This document shows, in pieces, positions 32,185-37,449 of a stretch of 37,449 bases of DNA (positions within the stretch are counted from its first letter, which is position 1; each line of letters begins with the position of its first letter). The notes beneath the pieces are model-generated. The model worked only from the letters and a program-made list of their open reading frames with translations, did not search any database and had not been told where the DNA came from. The translations under genes and the position numbers were made by a program. Source of the stretch: Rhodobacteraceae bacterium UBA2776 (GTDB lineage: Bacteria > Pseudomonadota > Alphaproteobacteria > Rhodobacterales > Rhodobacteraceae); NCBI GenBank assembly GCA_002352425.1, contig DEIK01000117.1:1-37449 (forward strand), read 5' to 3'.

Positions 32185-32692
32185 CTCGTCTCTCCAACTC
32201 AAGGCTCATAATGAAACGCTCAAGCTCTTGCCCGTTGCGGGCTATGATTTCGGGGTGGTCGACTTGCCAACCCTGTTTGTCAAAAAAGCGGCGGGCAAAG
32301 TGGCTTGCGTGCGCGGTCAGTCGCGTCAGACCGTTGCGGCGCGCCCATTCAAGCAACTGGTCATAGAGAGCTTGCGCCACACCCTGACCCATCCATTCGG
32401 GCAACACAAAGGCAAGGTCGATGTAGCCGTCAGGTGTAACGGCCATAAAGCCGATGATCTTACCGTTAACTTCGGCGACCCAGCGCAACAAGGTGTCGTC
32501 TGGGTCGGTTGTTGGGCTTGATGGTTGTTCCGAAGGGGCCCAGGCCGCCCGTTGTTCTGTTGTGTAAAACGCAGCCGCGCCGTGTCGCACAGATTTATAA
32601 TAGACGCCATAAAGGGCGACGTGGTCCTGTGCTGTGGCGCGGCGAACACTTAGGTCACCCGGCTGCGTTGTTTGTATTCGTCCGTGTCCCAT
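32168..32692 (-). CDS. GNAT-family N-acetyltransferase
   Basis: The 174-residue protein has the GNAT pattern: the N-terminal strand LSVRRATAQDHVAL, then the central beta strand VNGKIIGFMAVTPDGYIDLAFVLP, and the acetyl-CoA pyrophosphate loop PEWMGQGVAQALYDQLLEWA (Q/R-x-x-G-x-A variant). A C-terminal FFDKQGWQVD is typical. The start at 32692 follows GGAA and overlaps kynureninase by 43 bp; it also overlaps kynA at the other end. It is thus embedded in a tryptophan-degradation operon, so a substrate such as kynurenine, anthranilate or a tryptophan derivative is possible but unproven. Confidence 0.88.
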   Translation of the reverse strand: MGHGRIQTTQPGDLSVRRATAQDHVALYGVYYKSVRHGAAAFYTTEQRAAWAPSEQPSSPTTDPDDTLLRWVAEVNGKIIGFMAVTPDGYIDLAFVLPEWMGQGVAQALYDQLLEWARRNGLTRLTAHASHFARRFFDKQGWQVDHPEIIARNGQELERFIMSLELERRDGKTI

Positions 32693-33843
32693 AGATCGTT
32701 CCCCATCACATCCGCAATGATCGCCACCGCCGCATCAACATCACCTTCGTCGATATAAAGCGGGGTAAAGCCAAAGCGCATGATGTCAGGGGCCCGAAAA
32801 TCACCGATGACGCCGCGCGCGATCAAGGCCTGCATCGCCGGATAGCCATTATCAAAATGGAACGAGACCTGCGAGCCACGCTGCGCGCCGTCCCGTGGGC
32901 TGGCCAATTTCAAGGTCGGGCAGCTTGCCTCAACGCCTGCGATAAACCGATCACACAACGCGATAGATTTGGCGCGCACATCTGCCATATCGGCCATGTC
33001 CCAGATGTCCAATGCTTCCTCTAGCGCAGCCATTTGCAACACGGGCGGGGTGCCAACGCGCATCCGTTCAATGCCGCTGCCCGCCGCATAATTCAGATCA
33101 AACGCGAAAGGGGCGGCGTGGCCCAGCCAGCCGGACAGGGCAGGGCGCACATTCGCCACATGGCGCGGCGCGACATAGATAAAGGCGGGCGCGCCGGGTC
33201 CACCGTTTAGGTATTTATAGGTGCAGCCGACGGCAAAATCGGCATTGCATCCGGCCAGGTCAACCGGCAAGGCCCCCGCCGAATGGGCCAGATCCCAGAT
33301 CACCAGCGCCCCCGCGGCATGTGCCTTTTCGGTCAGGGCCTTCATGTTGTGCTTTTGACCCGTGCGGTAATCCACCTCGGTCAGCATCAGCACGGCCAAA
33401 TCCTCGTTGATGTGGTCGGCGACGTCGCCATGTGCCGGGGTTTTCAATTGGTGTTGACGCCCCAATGAGCCGATCAGTCCTTCGGCCATATACAAATCAG
33501 TCGGGAAATTGCCGTTGTCCGACAGGATCACCTTGCGATCTGGCCGCATTTCCAAGGCTGAGGCCAGCGCCTGATAAACCTTGATCGACAATGTGTCACC
33601 CATCACCACATGGCCTTTTTCGGCCCCAATCAGGCGGGCGATCCGGTCGCCAATATTGCTGGGTTGCGCCATCCACCCAGCCTTGTTCCAGCCGGTGATC
33701 AGCATCTCGCCCCATTCGTCCTGCACCGTTTTGGTTACACGATTGGGTGCTGATTTGGGCAGCGGGCCAAGCGAGTTACCATCCAAATAGATGACGCCTT
33801 TGGGCAAATGGAACATGGCTTTGGTGGCGGCGAAATCGGTCAT
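32650..33843 (-). CDS. kynU: Kynureninase
   Basis: This PLP enzyme cleaves kynurenine (or 3-hydroxykynurenine) to anthranilate (or 3-hydroxyanthranilate) and alanine. The 397-residue length is typical. The PLP-binding Lys is K210 in VGCTYKYLNGGPGAP, with the conserved IWDLAHSAGALPVDL at 182-196, whose Asp and His contact the cofactor. The N-terminal YLDGNSLGPLP (19-29) is diagnostic of the family. GGAG precedes the ATG. It lies 53 bp downstream of the DUF523 gene and overlaps the GNAT gene. Arylformamidase (kynB), needed between kynA and kynU, is not in this window. Confidence 0.96.
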   Translation of the reverse strand: MTDFAATKAMFHLPKGVIYLDGNSLGPLPKSAPNRVTKTVQDEWGEMLITGWNKAGWMAQPSNIGDRIARLIGAEKGHVVMGDTLSIKVYQALASALEMRPDRKVILSDNGNFPTDLYMAEGLIGSLGRQHQLKTPAHGDVADHINEDLAVLMLTEVDYRTGQKHNMKALTEKAHAAGALVIWDLAHSAGALPVDLAGCNADFAVGCTYKYLNGGPGAPAFIYVAPRHVANVRPALSGWLGHAAPFAFDLNYAAGSGIERMRVGTPPVLQMAALEEALDIWDMADMADVRAKSIALCDRFIAGVEASCPTLKLASPRDGAQRGSQVSFHFDNGYPAMQALIARGVIGDFRAPDIMRFGFTPLYIDEGDVDAAVAIIADVMGNDLWDTDEYKQRSRVT

Positions 33844-33896
33844 GGTTGGCTCCTATTTTGGCCATAAGTATCTTGTAGGGGCGCAAATGCAAGTTT

Positions 33897-34385
33897 TTAT
33901 TTTAGGCTTAAAGCATTCTCCAGGTCATCAATCTGGCCTTGATGCCAGACCTGAATACCATTTTGGCGCAAAAGGGCCGTGGTCACACCTATTCCGTCCC
34001 GCTTGACCCCGTCAAAATGGCCTGAATAAACAAAGCTACTGCCACAGGAGGGGCTGCCGTCCGTTAAGATGGCGTGGCGACAGTCGGCGTTTTGGGCGGC
34101 CAACAGCGCCGCCTGCGCACCCGCCAAAAAGCCAGCCGTCACATCCGTACCGCTGCTTTCCAATATTCGTGCGGCCCCCGTTAGAACATCTTGCGCCGTG
34201 GCATTGGGCTCGATTTCGGCGGGCAAGCGGGGCACGACAAAACCACCTGATATTTCAGGGCAAAAGGCGACCAACCGCCCCTCGACCTGCCAGCGCGCCA
34301 GAATTGGATTGGCCACGGTTTTGGCGGCCCCGTCATAGCGCACGGCATGGCCCATCAAACAACTGCTGATCAAAATTTTATCCAT
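33897..34385 (-). CDS. DUF523 family protein
   Basis: The 162-residue protein matches DUF523 (YbbK-like). Characteristic segments are ILISSCLMGHAVRYDG (4-19), VAFCPEISGGFVVPR (about 39-53) and TDGSPSCGSSFVYSG near 110, which together supply conserved cysteines (SCL, FCP, SCG). No function is established for the family; a cysteine-based metal or iron-sulfur site is plausible. It is upstream of kynU on the same strand with 53 bp between, so it may share its transcript, and is divergent from the methyltransferase-like gene. Confidence 0.9.
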   Translation of the reverse strand: MDKILISSCLMGHAVRYDGAAKTVANPILARWQVEGRLVAFCPEISGGFVVPRLPAEIEPNATAQDVLTGAARILESSGTDVTAGFLAGAQAALLAAQNADCRHAILTDGSPSCGSSFVYSGHFDGVKRDGIGVTTALLRQNGIQVWHQGQIDDLENALSLK

Positions 34386-34468
34386 GCACCTGTTCTAACC
34401 GGCCCAAAACTGGAATGCGAGAAAATGTCCCATTGGCGCGGCCCTCAATGCTGCCTATATGCTCGGGT

Positions 34469-34918
34469 ATGAAGTATATTGAACTCCCTCCCGTCTGGCT
34501 CGCCGCCTTCATTGCCCTCGCATGGGCGCAATCGACATATTATCCGATGGGGCTGAATTTTGGCACCGGAATTGCCGACCTTTTGGGCGGCATTCTGATT
34601 GGGGGGGGGCTGTTGCTGATGCTGATGGCGGTGATGGAGTTTCACCGGCATAAAACCACCATCATGCCACGCAGCGAAAGCAGCCATTTCGTGCAATCGG
34701 GAATTTACAAGCGGTCGCGCAACCCGATTTATCTGGGGGATGCGTTGATCTTGGCGGGGTTGATCCTGCGCTGGGATGCGGTGCTGTCGCTGCCGCTGGT
34801 ACCGATCTTTGTTTGGGTGATTGAAAAACGGTTTATCACAGGCGAGGAAAAACACCTCCGGCTCAAGTATCGCGCTCAATACGCAGGCTATCTAAACCGT
34901 GTTAGGCGCTGGGTCTAG
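34469..34918 (+). CDS. Isoprenylcysteine carboxyl methyltransferase / PEMT-like membrane protein
   Basis: The frame runs from 34415; I prefer the ATG at 34469 (M-K-Y-I-E-L-P), giving 149 residues, although 34448 is possible. The protein is membrane-embedded, with hydrophobic segments around WLAAFIALAWA, then DLLGGILIGGGLLLMLMAVM and LILAGLILRWDAVLSLPLVP. The C-terminal motif is that of the ICMT/PEMT-like methyltransferases: SGIYKRSRNPIYLGD, then EEKHLRLKYRAQYAGYLNRV. Such proteins use SAM to methylate lipids or small hydrophobic substrates; the substrate here is unknown. Its stop overlaps the end of kpsC on the other strand by four bases. Confidence 0.85.
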   Translation: MKYIELPPVWLAAFIALAWAQSTYYPMGLNFGTGIADLLGGILIGGGLLLMLMAVMEFHRHKTTIMPRSESSHFVQSGIYKRSRNPIYLGDALILAGLILRWDAVLSLPLVPIFVWVIEKRFITGEEKHLRLKYRAQYAGYLNRVRRWV

Positions 34919-36960
34919 CGCCACAAATACGCATAGCTCGCGAATAGGCCTTGCAGTTTGGCCAGCAACCGTAATCCGAGCCGTTGAGCAGGTAAGCTAC
35001 TGTTTTGCAAGCGTTCTACCACCACTTCGGGCGGGCAAGCCTGCTTGGTGACGGGATCGAAATAGCGTGGATAGTCGATCAAGGTGGCATGGGCCAACTG
35101 GGCCAGTGTTGGGCGAGCATAGCGCCGATCAGGCACTTGGCTCAGATCACGGGTCAAGCCCCAGCCCGCGTAAAACGGCACGCCCAAACAGGTTACAGAT
35201 TTACCACGCAGCAGGGCCTCAAAACCCAGCAATGAGGTCAGCGTCCAGACCTCGTCGACCACCTCAATCAGCGTGATCGGGTCGGCGTTATCCGCAACCA
35301 CATCGGCGTATTTGGCCATCTCCTCCGCTGCGATCACCCCTTGGCGCAGACCAGCCTCAACGTCAGGGTGGGGTTTGTAAATCAACACAGCATCAGGGTT
35401 CTCGGCCCGCGCACGTTTTAGCAGATCAATGTTACGACAAGGCCCGTCACACCCCTTTTGGATCGAGGCGTCATCTTCGACCTGTCCGGGCACCAGAATA
35501 CGATGGCCCGCAGGCAGATCGGGCAGGGGGGCGTCCCCAATGTTATATTTGCTAAGACCTGCGCGCGTCAGGCGCAGGATCAGGCGTTCAGCCCGCATAA
35601 TATCGGGGTCGGGCAGGTCGGTCGACAGGTTGATCAGCGCCTCTAGACGGCTGTCGCGGGTCGGATCGTAATAGATGCCCAAATCGTCGGTGACCAAGGA
35701 AAGCGGCGCGTTCAGTGTCGCGCCGAGCCCTTTTGAGCGCAAAAAACCATCCTCAACCCGTAGCACGGGCTGATCATTCATATCAGGGGTTTCTTTGCTG
35801 GACCAAACCATCCGGTTGGCGCCAATCTGTTGCGCCAATATGCGCGCTTTGCCGGGATCATCCTCAAAACGCAACTTTTTGAAACGCCCATAAAACGCTT
35901 GCATCGGAGCGCGTTTCCACAGGCGCATGCCGATGGCGACATGACCGTTGCGGTCTTCGCGCCAGGCTCGCACTTGGGCTTCAAGCGTATCAATCACGCG
36001 CTCCAGTTCACACAGTTGATCGCGATAAGGATCATACCATTTCGGATAAAGGATCATGGCCGCCGCAAATAACTGCGAACGGGTCAGGACGCGCTCGCGC
36101 CGTGGCACCGGATTTTGATCATTGGTCAATCCCCAGCCCGCGTAGAACGGTTGACCAAAAACACGTGGTTTATGGCCCGCAAAAATCGCCTCGAACCCCA
36201 ATTGCGATGACACGGTGTAGACCGCAATCGCACCTTCCATCAGGCCCCATGGCGACACGGGATCGGTTAACAAGGAAACGCGGGTGCTGGCATCGGCGGC
36301 ACTGAAATGGCCGTCGCGGTGGCCTGCAGCGGTTTCGGGGTGGGTTTTGACGATGATCTGTGCGCCGGGGTGTTCTTCTTGGGCAAACACCAGCATTTCC
36401 TTGAAGGTGGCGGTGTTGGCCTTGGAGGCGGTGACCGAGGCGTCGCCCTTGGTTTGATCAATCACCAGCACATATCCGGGGGCGGGCAGGGGCAAGTCGG
36501 GGTCATGCCCGTTGTACTTGGACAAATCCACACGGCGCAGCCGCTCAACAGCACCGCGGGCGCGGTTCAGCAAGGCCGTGTCATCCAGCGGATGGGTCGC
36601 CAGCAGCGTTTCAATATCCGTGACGGTGGTGGGGTCGAAATGCACGCCGTTCTGGTCCAAGAACAACCCAAGTGGTGGCTCGCCTTCTCGGCCAGGATGG
36701 ATCGAGCGCAAAAACGCATCCTCCACCCGCAAAATCGGCGTGTCGGTGGCACGCGATACCGCTTCGCCACGCGGCGAAGTCGGGCTTTGCCCCCAGACGC
36801 CGATCATGTCGGCATCCGTGGGTTTGCCAAGCTTGATGTCGTAACCCGACAGCTGCAAAATGCGCCTGACGCGGTTCTGGGTTAAAAAGCCGCCGTTATA
36901 TACAAAAAGCCGCCGACGGTGTGATCCGTCGACGGCATGTGTATCGCTCATTTCAGGCAT
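34915..36960 (-). CDS. kpsC: Capsular polysaccharide biosynthesis protein KpsC (Kdo-linker transferase)
   Basis: KpsC adds Kdo residues to the lipid linker of group 2-type capsules. The 681-residue product has an obvious internal duplication, as expected. RVEDAFLRS near 96 is matched by RVEDGFLRSKGLG near 400; YVLVIDQTKGDASV by RILVPGQVEDDASI; IIVKTHPE by LIYKPHPD; and GQPFYAGWGLT by GVPFYAGWGLT. Each half is a glycosyltransferase domain. The start is either 36960 or the next ATG at 36951; neither has a strong ribosome site. It follows the KpsD-like gene by six bp and is surely cotranscribed. The family is established; the capsule structure is not knowable here. Confidence 0.93.
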   Translation of the reverse strand: MPEMSDTHAVDGSHRRRLFVYNGGFLTQNRVRRILQLSGYDIKLGKPTDADMIGVWGQSPTSPRGEAVSRATDTPILRVEDAFLRSIHPGREGEPPLGLFLDQNGVHFDPTTVTDIETLLATHPLDDTALLNRARGAVERLRRVDLSKYNGHDPDLPLPAPGYVLVIDQTKGDASVTASKANTATFKEMLVFAQEEHPGAQIIVKTHPETAAGHRDGHFSAADASTRVSLLTDPVSPWGLMEGAIAVYTVSSQLGFEAIFAGHKPRVFGQPFYAGWGLTNDQNPVPRRERVLTRSQLFAAAMILYPKWYDPYRDQLCELERVIDTLEAQVRAWREDRNGHVAIGMRLWKRAPMQAFYGRFKKLRFEDDPGKARILAQQIGANRMVWSSKETPDMNDQPVLRVEDGFLRSKGLGATLNAPLSLVTDDLGIYYDPTRDSRLEALINLSTDLPDPDIMRAERLILRLTRAGLSKYNIGDAPLPDLPAGHRILVPGQVEDDASIQKGCDGPCRNIDLLKRARAENPDAVLIYKPHPDVEAGLRQGVIAAEEMAKYADVVADNADPITLIEVVDEVWTLTSLLGFEALLRGKSVTCLGVPFYAGWGLTRDLSQVPDRRYARPTLAQLAHATLIDYPRYFDPVTKQACPPEVVVERLQNSSLPAQRLGLRLLAKLQGLFASYAYLWR

Positions 36961-36966
36961 GTTGCG

Positions 36967-37449
36967 TTAGTTGCCGGCCAATGTATTCAACGTGTCGACC
37001 GTGTTCAGCGAACCGGTGATGGCTGACAATGTTTTGCTCCACTGCACGAAGGGTGCTTCGGTCACGTAAACCGTGTCCCCGTCACGCACAACAAAATCGC
37101 GCGCTTGGAACATACCGTTTGGTTCGGTCAGATCCAGCACATAAACCATCCGTTGCGCGCCCTGCAAATCCTTGCGGGCCAAAACAGCATTGGCGATTTC
37201 TGCGGGCTCGTTGCGGAACACAAAGACGCCGGTTGGATCAGCCAGGTTCGAACTCAGACCACCAACCTGTGCAATCGCCTCGATGGCGGAGAGGGTTTGG
37301 GTGGTGAAGGGCACACGGTTTTGCGCGCCGGTCGCCCCCATCGCCGTAAAGGCGCGGGTGTCTTCCTCGACCAAGATACGGTCGCCGCCACGCAGGGCAA
37401 TGTCCAGTTCTGGATGCTTGTAAAGATCCTGGAACCAGATTTTTCCGCG
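36967..37449 (-). CDS. Polysaccharide export protein, KpsD/Wza-like (partial, N-terminus outside window)
   Basis: Only the C-terminal 160 or so residues are present; the frame is open to the window edge (37449), so any start inside the window is not real. Visible are GKIWFQDLYKHPELDIALRG, then GGDRILVEEDTRAFTAMG (a SLBB-type beta-grasp segment) and a second repeat with VVRDGDTVYVTEAPFVQW. These are the SLBB repeats of outer-membrane polysaccharide export proteins. The gene lies directly upstream of kpsC. The product would be periplasmic and outer-membrane, forming the capsule exit channel. Confidence 0.88.
   Translation of the reverse strand, partial: RGKIWFQDLYKHPELDIALRGGDRILVEEDTRAFTAMGATGAQNRVPFTTQTLSAIEAIAQVGGLSSNLADPTGVFVFRNEPAEIANAVLARKDLQGAQRMVYVLDLTEPNGMFQARDFVVRDGDTVYVTEAPFVQWSKTLSAITGSLNTVDTLNTLAGN

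Noticed and set aside
33844..33896. Possible promoter between DUF523 and kynU
   Set aside because: A TTGCAT/TACTTA pair can be drawn on the minus strand but both boxes are poor, so I could not support it as a feature.
1..37449. CRISPR arrays, rRNA genes, prophage or defence genes
   Set aside because: I saw no regularly spaced repeats, no rRNA sequence, and no phage structural, integrase or known defence motifs in any gene. The only RNA gene recognised is tRNA-Glu.

Overview
The window looks like chromosomal DNA of an alphaproteobacterium of the Rhodobacteraceae (Roseobacter group). This rests on moderately high GC with tight gene packing, a heterotetrameric sarcosine oxidase operon, a dnaG-rpoD pair, GANTC-rich regulatory DNA, and a TadE/TadE/TadG module of the kind common in that family. 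Most of it is core or metabolic DNA. One decayed insertion-sequence scar (about 27.6-28.2 kb) and one decayed dehydrogenase gene (23.4-24.1 kb) interrupt it.

Layout. 1-5.1 kb, minus strand: tRNA-Glu(UUC), then a compact operon hom-glpX-cysteine hydrolase-recJ, preceded by a small lipoprotein gene. 5.2-7.4 kb, plus: a TetR regulator, a 3-hydroxyisobutyrate-dehydrogenase-like enzyme and a small membrane protein, closed by a probable bidirectional terminator. 7.4-10.3 kb, minus: a three-gene Tad-like operon (a large TadG-like protein with a VWA domain, then two TadE-like pseudopilins). 10.7-12.1 kb, plus: glutamate dehydrogenase behind an upstream region full of short repeats. 12.2-17.7 kb, plus: soxB, a secreted cysteine-rich protein of unknown function, soxD, soxA, soxG. 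17.9-22.3 kb, plus: dnaG, rpoD and a low-GC small ORF that overlaps the rpoD stop. 22.4-23.4 kb, plus: a YjbQ-family protein and nrdR. 23.4-26.6 kb, minus: pepN followed by an SDR pseudogene. 26.8-27.6 kb, plus: a gamma-glutamyl-GABA hydrolase-like amidotransferase. 27.6-28.4 kb: a broken IS3-type element fused to a broken gene. 28.5-31.2 kb, minus: a two-gene molybdenum hydroxylase (IorA/IorB-like) with a palindromic operator. 31.3-34.4 kb, minus: DUF523 protein, kynureninase, a GNAT acetyltransferase and tryptophan 2,3-dioxygenase. 34.5-34.9 kb, plus: an isoprenylcysteine-methyltransferase-like membrane protein. 34.9-37.4 kb, minus: kpsC and the C-terminal part of a kpsD/Wza-like export protein that runs off the window.

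Together the genes suggest a marine heterotroph using methylated amines (sarcosine), amino acids (glutamate, tryptophan) and possibly N-heterocycles or aldehydes, and carrying capsule and Tad-like surface functions. I saw no clearly new multi-gene defence or mobile system. The most unusual signals are small: two 39-nt hairpin elements with covarying stems inside the dead IS, a dense cluster of GANTC sites before rpoD, an unexplained secreted protein inside the sox operon, and a low-GC ORF coupled to rpoD.
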